This document shows positions 50,611 through 59,080 of a stretch of DNA of 64,000 nt, in pieces. Position numbers and translations under genes: made by a program. Positions within the stretch are counted from its first letter, which is position 1. Each line of letters opens with the position of its first letter. The notes beneath the pieces were generated by a model. That model had not been told where the DNA came from and searched no databases. It saw only the letters and a list, made by a program, of their open reading frames with translations. Source of the DNA: Candidatus Bipolaricaulota bacterium (GTDB lineage: Bacteria; Bipolaricaulota; Bipolaricaulia; UBA7950; UBA9294); NCBI GenBank assembly GCA_028278555.1, contig JANQEA010000036.1, forward strand, positions 27,921-91,920, in the 5' to 3' direction.

Positions 50611-52466
50611 GTCGGCTCGAGGGACCGAACCAGATCGCCGAGCTGCAGCGTGAGATCCTTGAGAAGCGAGGCAAGTTCGGACATGAGATTGCCGTCTGTG
50701 GGGGGCCCGGCTGCCGCGCGATCGGGTGCGAGGAGGTGTTTCGGGCACTTCGTGATGAGTTCCAACGCGCAGGCTGCGGAGAAGACGTCCACCTCAAGTG
50801 GACAGGCTGTCGCGGGCTTTGCGCTGGGGGGACGATCGTCGTCATTGACCCGGGCGGGATCTTCTACCAAGGAGTGACTCCGGAGGACGCGCGCGAAATC
50901 GTTGAGGAAACCGTTCTCCGTGGAGCCGTGATCGAGCGACTGCTCTACGTGGATCCGACAAGCGGGGAGATCGCGCGCGCTCAAGACGAGATTCCCTTCT
51001 ACCGAGGTCAAACGCGACTTCTGCTGGAGCAGATTGCCCAGCTCGATCCATCAAACATCGAGGACTACGTCGCGGCCGGCGGATACGCAGCCCTCGCGAA
51101 GACACTTGATCGTCTACAACCTGCGGAGGTGATCGAGGAGATCCGGATCTCCGGGCTGCGCGGCCGCGGCGGCGGCGGATTCCCGACGGCGAGGAAGTGG
51201 ACGGCCTGCCGGGAAGCTGCGTCGAGCGACGGGACGAAGTACCTCATCTGCAACGCCGACGAGGGGGATCCGGGTGCGTACATGGATCGGAGCATCCTGG
51301 AAGGGAACCCGCACAGCGTGATCGAGGGCATGCTGATCGGCGCGTACGCGGTCGGCGCCAATCAAGGCTACGTCTACGTTCGACACGAGTACCCACTGGC
51401 GGTGCAGAGCATCCTGACAGCTCGTGATCAAGCACAGGCGCGCGGATTGCTCGGCGAGAATATCCTCGGCACCGGATTCGACTTCCACATCAAGGTTTCG
51501 CGTGGGGGCGGCGCGTTCGTCTGTGGTGAGTCGACGGCGCTGATTGCCTCGCTGGAGGGGAAGATCGGAGAACCGCGTCCGAAGCACGTCCATACGGCTG
51601 TTCGAGGCCTCTTCAACAAGCCGACGGTTCTGAACAATGTCGAGACGTGGGCGAACGTGCCGTTGATCATCTCTCGCGGTGGGGCCTGGTTTGCCGGCAT
51701 CGGCACCGAATCGAGCACGGGAACAAAGGTCTTCTCGCTCGTCGGGAACATCCGCAACACGGGTTTGGTCGAACTGCCTATGGGAACGCCGCTTCGCATG
51801 ATCATCGAGTCGATTGGCGGAGGGGTTCCCGGAGGCAAGAAGCTCAAGGCCGTGCAGAGCGGGGGACCGTCGGGGGGATGTCTCCCGGCAGATAGGATCG
51901 ACCTGCCTGTCGACTTCGATCGACTGGCCGAAGCGGGTTCGATGATGGGATCAGGCGGCCTGATCGTCATGGATGACGAGACGTGCATGGTCGACTTCGC
52001 CAAGTACTTCGTCGAGTTCCTTGCCGAGGAGTCGTGCGGCAAGTGCGTGGTCTGCCGCGAAGGGCTCGATCGGATGCGCGACATCCTGACTGCCATCACG
52101 GAGGGAAATGGGACGCCGGAGAGCATCGAGTTGCTTGAGGAGTTGTGCGAGGTCATGAAGGATGCCTCGCTGTGCGCGTTGGGCGCGACGGCACCGAACC
52201 CGGTGCTTTCGACGCTTCGCTACTTCCGCGACGAATACGACGCGCACGTGAACGGCGGTCGATGTCCAGCCGGCGTCTGTCGAGCGCTCATTACCTTCCA
52301 CATCGATGCGGCCGCCTGCACCGGATGTGGCGCATGCGCGCGTGAGTGCCCGGAAGGGGCGATCTCGGGCGAGATCGGCTTGGCCCACTCCATCGATGCT
52401 GAGATGTGCATCCAATGCGGAATCTGCCGGACCACGTGCCGCTTCGACGCGGTCATGACTGATTGA
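50607..52466 (+). CDS. NuoF/HydB-like NADH:acceptor oxidoreductase subunit (FMN, multiple Fe-S)
   Basis: 619 residues. N-terminal thioredoxin-like [2Fe-2S] domain with Cys 31, 36, 68 and 72; the NuoF core (about 140-480) with the FMN loop GRGGGGFPTARKW and NADH-site CNADEGDPGAYMDRSILEGN; a [4Fe-4S] domain with CGKCVVCREG; and a C-terminal two-cluster ferredoxin (about 560-619, CTGCGACAREC and CIQCGICRTTC). This long form, with both extra domains, is that of HydB/HndC in bifurcating hydrogenases rather than respiratory complex I. The partner here is not a hydrogenase. Cytoplasmic; likely oxidises or reduces NAD(P)H. Confidence 0.94.
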   Translation: MSRLEGPNQIAELQREILEKRGKFGHEIAVCGGPGCRAIGCEEVFRALRDEFQRAGCGEDVHLKWTGCRGLCAGGTIVVIDPGGIFYQGVTPEDAREIVEETVLRGAVIERLLYVDPTSGEIARAQDEIPFYRGQTRLLLEQIAQLDPSNIEDYVAAGGYAALAKTLDRLQPAEVIEEIRISGLRGRGGGGFPTARKWTACREAASSDGTKYLICNADEGDPGAYMDRSILEGNPHSVIEGMLIGAYAVGANQGYVYVRHEYPLAVQSILTARDQAQARGLLGENILGTGFDFHIKVSRGGGAFVCGESTALIASLEGKIGEPRPKHVHTAVRGLFNKPTVLNNVETWANVPLIISRGGAWFAGIGTESSTGTKVFSLVGNIRNTGLVELPMGTPLRMIIESIGGGVPGGKKLKAVQSGGPSGGCLPADRIDLPVDFDRLAEAGSMMGSGGLIVMDDETCMVDFAKYFVEFLAEESCGKCVVCREGLDRMRDILTAITEGNGTPESIELLEELCEVMKDASLCALGATAPNPVLSTLRYFRDEYDAHVNGGRCPAGVCRALITFHIDAAACTGCGACARECPEGAISGEIGLAHSIDAEMCIQCGICRTTCRFDAVMTD

Positions 52467-52477
52467 AGGAGAACGCC

Positions 52478-53146
52478 ATGATCGAACTCACGATCGACGG
52501 AGCGAAAGTCAGAGCCGAAGAAGGGATGACGGTCTTGGAGGCGGCTCGAACCCAGGGAATCGTCATCCCGACGCTCTGCCATTTCGACGGTCTCTCACCG
52601 TACGGCGTCTGTCGTGTATGCGTTGTGGAGGTGGTGAAGGGGAAGCGCTCCTCCCTCGAGGCGTCGTGCACCCTGCCGGCATCGGAGGGGCTCGTGATTC
52701 GCACGGGTTCACCGCGGGTCCAACGCGCGAGGAAGGTCGTCATGGAGCTCCTGCTGTCGACCAGTCCGAAGTCGAAGCTGCTCCAGGATATGGCCGCGAA
52801 CATGGGGGTCACGAAGGTTCGATTCCAGCAGAAAGATCGTGACTGCATCCTTTGTGGCCTGTGCGTTCGCTACTGCGAACAGCAGATGCAGTCAGGGGGA
52901 CTGGGCTTCGTGGGGCGAGGAGTCTCTCGCCGCGTGGGCACAGCGTTCGACGAGATGCCGGAGGAGTGCAGGAACTGCGGGGGATGTGAGTGGGTCTGTC
53001 CGGTCTGCGAGCAGGCGTGCCGCGCGGACGATCTCATCGATGGTTTGTGCGGGGGCTGCCTCAACGCGGTACCGGTCGAGAGCTGCCCGATCTGCACCGA
53101 GTGCTCTCAGAGCGTGGGAGCGGAAGGACACCGAACGTTCAGATAG
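52478..53146 (+). CDS. HoxU/NuoG-N-like iron-sulfur subunit without catalytic domain
   Basis: 222 residues. N-terminal [2Fe-2S] domain with Cys 34, 45, 48 and 64. The next cluster of NuoG/HydA, normally ligated by His and three Cys, is missing: the segment VVMELLLSTSPKSKLL has lost them. Then come CILCGLCVRYC and, after a gap, CRNCGGCEWVCPVCEQAC and CGGCLNAVPVESCPIC, enough for two or three [4Fe-4S] clusters in a non-standard spacing. No H-cluster motif exists, so it is not a hydrogenase. The ATG at 52478 follows AAGGAG; an in-frame TTG at 52463 is less likely. It probably wires the NuoEF pair to the next gene's product. Confidence 0.88.
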   Translation: MIELTIDGAKVRAEEGMTVLEAARTQGIVIPTLCHFDGLSPYGVCRVCVVEVVKGKRSSLEASCTLPASEGLVIRTGSPRVQRARKVVMELLLSTSPKSKLLQDMAANMGVTKVRFQQKDRDCILCGLCVRYCEQQMQSGGLGFVGRGVSRRVGTAFDEMPEECRNCGGCEWVCPVCEQACRADDLIDGLCGGCLNAVPVESCPICTECSQSVGAEGHRTFR

Positions 53147-53162
53147 CCGGGAGGAAGAACGT

Positions 53163-53195
53163 ATGCGCATCGTAACGGGAGGAGGACCGCGATGA
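53163..53195 (+). CDS. Ten-codon ORF coupled to the glutamate-synthase-like gene
   Basis: Encodes MRIVTGGGPR. GGGAGGAAG lies five to seven bases upstream, and the stop overlaps the next start as ATGA. The next gene also has its own GGAGG, located inside this ORF. Possibly a translational coupling device; may be chance. Confidence 0.25.
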   Translation: MRIVTGGGPR

Positions 53196-54772
53196 CGTTG
53201 ACGAGGTACAACGCCAGCGCAGCGACGTTGACCAAGAATCGGACGAGCGGAGACTGGTGTTCGCTCAGCGGGATGTGCGTGACCTGCGTCGATGGCTGCA
53301 TCGGCATGTGCGAAATCGGCAAGAGCGCATACCGCGGACACGAAGTCATCTACCCGCAGCCGTTCGGGATCATCACGACCGGCTCGCAGAAGTCATACCC
53401 GGTGGATCTATCGCACTTCAACATCATGGGGACGGCCGTCGGGGCTGTCGGGATCGAAGCCGATTCCGACAAGGCGATCTTCCCGAACGTCGATTTGGAG
53501 ACGACGCTCGGCCGCCACGATGACATCAAGCTTCGCCTTCCGCTTGTGATCCCTGGCTTGGGATCGACCAACGTTGCCAAGGAGAACTGGGACAGCCTTG
53601 CGGTGGGTTCGGCTCTGGCTGGAACGGTTCTCACGATCGGCGAGAACGTCACTGCGATGGACGCGGACTCGAAGGTCGAGGATGGTCGTGTGATCAGCGC
53701 GCCCGATCTCGAACGCCGCGTCCGGCTCTTCAAGGACTGGCAGCGTGACGGGTACGGCGCCATCGTGGTCCAGGCGAACGTCGAAGATTCGCGCCTCGGT
53801 GTGCTGGAGTTCGCCATCGAGAAGCTCGGCGCCGATGTTGTGGAACTCAAGTGGGGACAGGGAGCGAAGGACATCGGCGGCGAGGTCAAGCTGAAGACGC
53901 TTGAGAGGGCTCAGCTCCTCAAGAAGCGAGGGTACATCGTCCTTCCGGATCCGACCGATCCGGGGACGATCGAGGACTTCAACAACGGTGTCTTCAACGA
54001 GTTCGAGCGTCACTCCCGCGTCGGCATGGTGGAGCAGGAGAGCTTCCTGGAGACGGTGAAGCACCTGCGCGAGGTGGGAGCGAAGCATGTGTCGCTGAAG
54101 ACGGGTGCCTATCGCCCTGTGGATCTTGCCCGCGCGATCAAGTTCGCATCACTTGCCGAGATCGACTACCTCACTGTCGACGGAGCCGGTGGCGGAACCG
54201 GGATGAGTCCCTGGAGGATGATGAACGAGTGGGGCGTGCCCGGCGTCGAGTTGTGGACGCTGACTCGCGAGTACTGCCGCACGATCGAGGCCCAGGGAGG
54301 ATACGTTCCGGACATCATTCTCGCGGGCGGCTACATCCTCGAAGACCAGCTGTTCAAGGGCTTCGCCCTCTCCGCTCCCTACGTGAAGGCGATCGGGATG
54401 GCGCGCGCGCCCCTGGCAGCAGGGATGGTCGGCAAGACGATCGGAGAGGCCATCGACAGCGACGAGCTTCCGATTTACCTCCGACGATTCGGCAGTACGC
54501 GTGAGGCTATCTTCGTGACAGCCGAAGGGCTGCGACGCGAGTTCGGTGACGCCTACGATCAGATTCCGACCTCGGCAATCGGCGTCTACACCTACTACGA
54601 GCGCCTTGCTCAGGGTCTGCGTCAGCTGATGGCGGGAACGCGCAAGTTCGCACTGAGGCACATCACACGAGACGACATCGCCGCGCTGACGGTGGAAGCG
54701 GCCAACACGTCTGGGATCACGCACATCATGGACATAGACAAAGAGGAGGCCGCGAAGCTCCTAGCCGGCTAA
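53192..54772 (+). CDS. Glutamate-synthase-like FMN protein (GltB central domain family)
   Basis: 526 residues matching the FMN-binding central domain of glutamate synthase (PF01645 type) with EDSRLGVLEFAIEKLGADVVELKWGQGAKD, HVSLKTGAYRPVDLARAI and TVDGAGGGTGMSPWRMMNEWG. The glutaminase (GATase II) domain and the GXGXG domain are absent. The canonical Cys trio of the [3Fe-4S] cluster is also absent; instead an N-terminal group Cys 23, 29, 32, 36 and 40 (CSLSGMCVTCVDGC) could hold a cluster. The gene ends an operon with NuoE, NuoF and HoxU-like subunits, replacing the catalytic subunit of HydABC-type enzymes. Reaction unknown: NADH-driven glutamate synthesis is one possibility, another redox reaction equally so. 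A terminator follows. Confidence 0.85.
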   Translation: MTLTRYNASAATLTKNRTSGDWCSLSGMCVTCVDGCIGMCEIGKSAYRGHEVIYPQPFGIITTGSQKSYPVDLSHFNIMGTAVGAVGIEADSDKAIFPNVDLETTLGRHDDIKLRLPLVIPGLGSTNVAKENWDSLAVGSALAGTVLTIGENVTAMDADSKVEDGRVISAPDLERRVRLFKDWQRDGYGAIVVQANVEDSRLGVLEFAIEKLGADVVELKWGQGAKDIGGEVKLKTLERAQLLKKRGYIVLPDPTDPGTIEDFNNGVFNEFERHSRVGMVEQESFLETVKHLREVGAKHVSLKTGAYRPVDLARAIKFASLAEIDYLTVDGAGGGTGMSPWRMMNEWGVPGVELWTLTREYCRTIEAQGGYVPDIILAGGYILEDQLFKGFALSAPYVKAIGMARAPLAAGMVGKTIGEAIDSDELPIYLRRFGSTREAIFVTAEGLRREFGDAYDQIPTSAIGVYTYYERLAQGLRQLMAGTRKFALRHITRDDIAALTVEAANTSGITHIMDIDKEEAAKLLAG

Positions 54773-54794
54773 TTCGGGCCAAACCGAGAGCCAT

Positions 54795-54819
54795 GCGGGG
54801 GGCCGATTCGGCCCCCCGC
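54795..54819 (+). terminator. Terminator of the nuoE-to-gltB-like operon
   Basis: A 10-bp perfect stem GCGGGGGGCC/GGCCCCCCGC with a 5-base loop, 22 bases after the stop codon, followed by TTCTGTG. Confidence 0.8.
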
Positions 54820-54839
54820 TTCTGTGTGGACGCGAGGCA

Positions 54840-54867
54840 TTGAAGTCTAGAAACGTGCCGGTATAAT
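54840..54867 (+). promoter_or_regulatory. Promoter of gdhA
   Basis: TTGAAG, 16-base spacer, perfect TATAAT, 80 bases before the ATG. Confidence 0.6.
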
Positions 54868-54946
54868 GGCGCCGCCGTTCGGGGGCGATCGCGTGGATCG
54901 CAGAGCCGAATGGCACATCTCTAGGGCATTTGGGGAGGAACAGTAG

Positions 54947-56203
54947 ATGTCCAGCGAACCGACGCTGAACCCGTTTGAGATCTCGCAGCGCCAGCTCGAC
55001 AAGGCGGCCGAGACGCTCCAACTCGACCCGCAGGTGCACGCGCTCCTTCGCGAGCCAATGCGAACCCTCGAAGTCAACTTCCCGGTCCGCATGGACGACG
55101 GCATGGTCAAGACCTTCACGGGTTTCCGCGTGCAGTACAACGATGCACGGGGGCCGACGAAGGGCGGACTCCGCTTCCATCCCGACGAGACGATCGACAC
55201 CGTCAAGGCGCTTGCCGCCTGGATGACGTGGAAGTGTGCCGTAGTGGATATTCCGTACGGGGGTGGCAAGGGCGGCGTGATCTGCAACCCGAAGGAACTC
55301 TCCCTCGGGGAGATTGAGCGTGTGGCTCGTGGATTCATCCGGGCGATCGGCCGGTTCATCGGCCCGGAGAAGGATATCCCCGCTCCGGATGTCTACACCA
55401 ACCCGCAGATCATGGGTTGGATGATGGACGAGTACGCGACGATCGTCGGCTACAATGCACCCGGCGTCATCACTGGAAAGCCGATCCCACTCGGCGGCTC
55501 ACTCGGGCGCGGAGATGCGACGGCTCGCGGTACGGTGTACTGCATCATCGAGGCGGCCAAGGAACTGGGCATCGAACTCAAGGGCGCGACGGTCGCAATC
55601 CAGGGCTATGGGAACGCCGGGTACTTCTGCGGCACGCTGATGCAGGAGCTGGCCGGCAGCAAGATCGTTGCCGTCACCGATTCACGCGGCGGTGTCTACG
55701 ACGAGAACGGGATCGACCCAGAGGCGGTGAACCAGCACAAGCAGTCGAGCGGCTCGGTCTCCGGCTTCAACGGCCTCAAGGCGATCACGAACGATGAGAT
55801 CCTCGAGTTGGACGTGGACGTGCTCATCCCTGCGGCAATCGAGAATGTCATCACGGACAAGAACGCGGCCAACGTCAAGGCGAAGATCGTCGGCGAGGCG
55901 GCGAACGGTCCGACCACGCCGGAAGCCGACGAGATCCTGCACAACAATGGCGTGTACGTGATTCCCGACTTCCTCTGCAACGCCGGCGGCGTGACCGTCT
56001 CGTACTTCGAGTGGGTTCAGAACATCGGCGGGTTCTACTGGACGATCGAGGAAGTCCACGAGCGCCTCGAGGCGAAGATGATCGAGGCCTTCCACGCGGT
56101 TCACAACATGGCCAAGGATCAAAGCGTCGACAATCGAACCGGCGCCTACTTGGTGTCGGTGCAGCGCGTCGCGGAAGCGATGCGCTTGCGCGGATGGGTG
56201 TAG
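54947..56203 (+). CDS. Glutamate dehydrogenase
   Basis: Interconverts glutamate and 2-oxoglutarate plus ammonia with NAD(P). 418 residues, the hexameric GDH class of Gram-positive bacteria and thermophiles. Substrate-domain motifs: [20 protein letters not shown], the catalytic lysine in [12 protein letters not shown], and [21 protein letters not shown]. Dinucleotide fold [14 protein letters not shown] (about 215-228), then [18 protein letters not shown] after TGGGGAGGAA. Monocistronic with its own promoter and followed by a stem-loop. Cofactor preference is not decided by eye. Confidence 0.95.
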   Translation: MSSEPTLNPFEISQRQLDKAAETLQLDPQVHALLREPMRTLEVNFPVRMDDGMVKTFTGFRVQYNDARGPTKGGLRFHPDETIDTVKALAAWMTWKCAVVDIPYGGGKGGVICNPKELSLGEIERVARGFIRAIGRFIGPEKDIPAPDVYTNPQIMGWMMDEYATIVGYNAPGVITGKPIPLGGSLGRGDATARGTVYCIIEAAKELGIELKGATVAIQGYGNAGYFCGTLMQELAGSKIVAVTDSRGGVYDENGIDPEAVNQHKQSSGSVSGFNGLKAITNDEILELDVDVLIPAAIENVITDKNAANVKAKIVGEAANGPTTPEADEILHNNGVYVIPDFLCNAGGVTVSYFEWVQNIGGFYWTIEEVHERLEAKMIEAFHAVHNMAKDQSVDNRTGAYLVSVQRVAEAMRLRGWV

Positions 56204-56214
56204 CCTGATGAGAA

Positions 56215-56252
56215 CACCTGCTTGACAGCGCCTCGGTGATGTCAAACAGGTG
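56215..56252 (+). terminator. Stem-loop after gdhA
   Basis: CACCTG-c-TTGACA pairs with TGTCAA-a-CAGGTG over a 12-base loop, 11 bases after the stop codon; one mismatch and no T-tract. Confidence 0.5.
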
Positions 56253-56341
56253 CGGGGCGCGCTTCCTCGCGTTTCCCTGAAGAGCTCTGGCCAGCTTCCA
56301 GGATGACGACGAGGGTGAGCGAGAAGAAGAGGGTGCGGAAT

Positions 56342-56373
56342 GCGGGGCGTCTTCCCCAAGGAAGACGCCCCGC
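56342..56373 (+). terminator. Strong stem-loop between gdhA and the PEP-binding-domain gene
   Basis: A 14-bp perfect stem GCGGGGCGTCTTCC/GGAAGACGCCCCGC with loop CCAA, then TTCGCTTT. It is 140 bases after gdhA and might end a second, unseen transcript. Confidence 0.65.
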
Positions 56374-56600
56374 TTCGCTTTCCCGGCAAGGGATCGAAGG
56401 CTTGAGCCGAATCTCCCTGTGCATTCAGACGAAGCGGCCACCCTCGAGAGTCGGCCAACGTGCAGTCCACCAAGAGGATCATCGCCTGATCCCTCGTCTT
56501 GACGAGTCGGCCGAGCGTGGATGGAAACGGTTGAGCTAGTTCGATCTGATGGCCGTCGAGAGCCGCTCTCGTTGGACCACCCCCATGCGCCATGGATGCC
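56374..56600. other. Intergenic stretch without a recognised feature
   Basis: I see no gene or RNA family here. A short direct repeat GAGTCGGCC-AA/GA-CGTG occurs at about 56440 and 56505. Long minus-strand frames across it continue through gdhA and are shadows. Confidence 0.4.
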
Positions 56601-56641
56601 GTATGATGGATTCAACAGGGCGCTTGACGGGAAAAACCACC

Positions 56642-58438
56642 ATGCAACGACGCGATCATCCAGGGGATAGTGCACAACAGGGACGCTTCTTCCAGTTTGG
56701 ACGAACCGAAGACGGGCGATATCGATTCTCGGAACGTACGCTTCCTTCCCGATTTCATCTGATTGGTTCTGGGGAGATCGGTGGGAAGGCGCGCGGACTG
56801 CTCTTCGTGATGGACCATATCATGCATGGCGGTGAACTCACGCAGTATCAGCCTTCCGTCCGTTTCCCCGACTCCACAGTCATCACAACCGAGATCTTCG
56901 ACGAGTTCATGCGGGCCAACGACCTGGAGGCCGCGGTTCTGGCCGGCTGCGCGGGTGAGGTCGAACTCGAAGAGCTGGGGCGTCGCATCGTGAGCAGCCG
57001 CTTCCCCGATCGCTGGCGAGAGAAGCTGATTCCTCTCTTGGAGCGCGAGAACCGGCCGCTGGCCGTCCGCTCCTCATCGATCATGGAAGACGACACGGAC
57101 CACTCGTTTGCCGGCATCTACCTTTCCGACTTCCTTCCCAACCGCGGCTCGATGGAACAACGTTTGGACGAGCTCATCCACGTCATCAAGCGGATCTATG
57201 CGTCTACCTTCAGTATCAATGCCCGCGCCTATCGCAAACGCCACGGCTTGGATTGGCACAAGGAGAAGATGGCCGTTCTCGTGCAGAACATGATCGGTAG
57301 CGAGTACAGCGGCGGCCTCTTCTATCCGCTCGTCGGCGGTGTTGCGTTCTCGATCAACTACTATCCCTGGACGGCCCGGCTCAAGCCCGATGACGGAATC
57401 GTTCGGTTGGTGGTAGGAACGGGAACCCGCGCCGTTGGGCGCGAGTACGCTCGGGTCTACTCCCCGAGAGTCCCGGGCCTGCGGCCGGAGGGTTCCGATG
57501 TCCGCATGATCATCCAGGCGTCGCAGGAAACTGTCGACGTGCTGGATATGGAGGCCGGTCGTCTGAGCCAGCGGAAACTCAATGCTCTCTCCAATCCGCT
57601 GCTGGCGAAGATCTGTTCGATCGCCACCGAGGACGGGATGCTTCAGGATTGGCTGCCCACGACGTCGCTCGGCACCAAGGACCGGTTGATCGCCTCCTTC
57701 TCCCGCTTGATCGAAGGACAGACGTTGATGCCATTCACGCCCCTTGTGAAGGAGACACTGGCTGCGCTTGAAGAGCTGTTGGAGCATCCGGTCGACGTCG
57801 AATTCGCCGTGGACTTCTCCAGTTCGCAGGCATCGCAACACGGTGCCCCCCTCTTCTTCCTTCTGCAGGTTCGCCCGCTCGGCATGCGGCCCGAGCACCG
57901 CGAGATCTCCATACCAACGATCGAACGGAACCGGATCATCCTCGACTGCGGAAGCGTCCTCGGAAACGGACGTCTGGAACACCTGCGACACGTGATCTAC
58001 GTCGATCCCTCCACCTACAACTGGAATCGGGCGTACGAAATTGCGCGAACGGTTGGGCGGATCAATCGGGGGTTGGAGGAAGAAAACGAGCCCTACATTC
58101 TGATGGGGCCCGGCCGCTGGGCATCGAGCAACCCTCAGCTTGGCGTGCCCGCTCAGTACAACGAGATCGCAGGTGCGTCCACCATCGTCGAGATGGCGAC
58201 ATCGGGATTCTCTCCCGAACTTTCCTACGGCACGCACTTCTACGCGGATATGGTTGCAAGCGGTGTCCTCTACCTCCCGTTCAATGAGAGGAAGGGCGAT
58301 TACCTCAATCGAGACTTCCTCGAGCGCACAGACGTCGCCTATCGGGATGAGAGCGTCACCCACTTCGTGGTTCCGGATGGCATGTGCGTGTACGTAGACG
58401 GCCAGAATCAGCGTGGGATCATCGCGCTGGAAACCTAG
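56642..58438 (+). CDS. PEP/pyruvate-binding-domain protein (PPDK N-terminal domain-like)
   Basis: 598 residues from the ATG at 56642; the frame is open from 56549. The middle resembles the ATP-binding N-terminal domain of PEP synthase/pyruvate phosphate dikinase (PF01326): GEIGGKARGLLFV, LAVRSSSIMEDDTDHSFAGIYLS (about 135-160), and VDVEFAVDFSS with FLLQVRPL (about 385-410). The swivelling phosphohistidine domain and the PEP-binding barrel are missing; instead about 170 residues with ILMGPGRWASSNPQLGVPA follow. Related uncharacterised proteins have the same layout. A self-contained ATP-dependent phosphotransferase is possible, but the reaction is unknown. Start uncertain; a TATGAT box lies at 56602. 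Confidence 0.78.
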   Translation: MQRRDHPGDSAQQGRFFQFGRTEDGRYRFSERTLPSRFHLIGSGEIGGKARGLLFVMDHIMHGGELTQYQPSVRFPDSTVITTEIFDEFMRANDLEAAVLAGCAGEVELEELGRRIVSSRFPDRWREKLIPLLERENRPLAVRSSSIMEDDTDHSFAGIYLSDFLPNRGSMEQRLDELIHVIKRIYASTFSINARAYRKRHGLDWHKEKMAVLVQNMIGSEYSGGLFYPLVGGVAFSINYYPWTARLKPDDGIVRLVVGTGTRAVGREYARVYSPRVPGLRPEGSDVRMIIQASQETVDVLDMEAGRLSQRKLNALSNPLLAKICSIATEDGMLQDWLPTTSLGTKDRLIASFSRLIEGQTLMPFTPLVKETLAALEELLEHPVDVEFAVDFSSSQASQHGAPLFFLLQVRPLGMRPEHREISIPTIERNRIILDCGSVLGNGRLEHLRHVIYVDPSTYNWNRAYEIARTVGRINRGLEEENEPYILMGPGRWASSNPQLGVPAQYNEIAGASTIVEMATSGFSPELSYGTHFYADMVASGVLYLPFNERKGDYLNRDFLERTDVAYRDESVTHFVVPDGMCVYVDGQNQRGIIALET

Positions 58439-58507
58439 CAGCCCGCGCGGTCCTTTTCCGACAGGTGGGTGGCGATCGACTGGCCCAGTCGGTAGGCTCA
58501 AGCCACG

Positions 58508-59080
58508 ATGCCCACGGGCGACCCTGAAAGAACGGCGCGACCATTCCGCGACTCAAGCGATGCAGGCGGCTCGTTCACGACGGAATGCGCGGCCCCATCG
58601 GAGGAGCATTCCGCCCCGCGTCGCGGGTCGGTAGACCCACGGCGCGCAGCGCATAGTGCCGAACACATCCTCAACGCGGTCATGCAACGCGACTTCGGGA
58701 CGGGCCGGAGCGTGGAAGCACACTTCGGGAAGAAGAAATCGAAGTGCGACTACATCGTACCTCGACCTCTCGAAGAGGCCGAGATACGGGCGGTCGAGGC
58801 GGCGGTCAACGCGGAGATCAGCAGGGATCTCCCGGTCGGCTCGTTCGACGTCCCCCGCGCCGATGCCGAGGAGACGTACGATATGGGAAAGGTCCCGCCG
58901 GACGCCGAATCGATCCGGATTGTCACGATCGGCGGCCTGGACGTTATTCCGTGCGTCGGCGGGCATGTCGGACGCACGTCGGAGATCGGACGGTTCGAGA
59001 TCTACAGCTACGAGATGCGATCGGAGGATCGACTCCGGATTCGCTTCCGGCTCGTCGATCGACCGAGAGGAGCGGCATGA
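58508..59080 (+). CDS. AlaX-like alanyl-tRNA editing-domain protein
   Basis: 190 residues; the recognisable tRNA_SAD/AlaX-type domain begins near residue 48. Zinc-site motifs are HSAEH (HxxxH) and CVGGHVGRTSEIG (CxxxH), as in AlaX and the AlaRS editing domain, which deacylate mischarged Ser- or Gly-tRNA-Ala. The first 45 residues are hydrophilic and unlike AlaX, so the true start may lie further in; no better ribosome-binding site was found. The protein is shorter than AlaX-M. Its stop overlaps the FGE-like start as ATGA. Confidence 0.78.
   Translation: MPTGDPERTARPFRDSSDAGGSFTTECAAPSEEHSAPRRGSVDPRRAAHSAEHILNAVMQRDFGTGRSVEAHFGKKKSKCDYIVPRPLEEAEIRAVEAAVNAEISRDLPVGSFDVPRADAEETYDMGKVPPDAESIRIVTIGGLDVIPCVGGHVGRTSEIGRFEIYSYEMRSEDRLRIRFRLVDRPRGAA

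Noticed and set aside
50131..53146. NADH-dependent [FeFe]-hydrogenase (HydABC)
   Set aside because: The HoxU-like subunit ends without an H-cluster domain and no such domain follows; a GltB-like protein takes its place.
55682..56593. 303-residue minus-strand frame covering the gap after gdhA
   Set aside because: Two thirds lie antisense to gdhA; the remainder shows no domain and no start signal.
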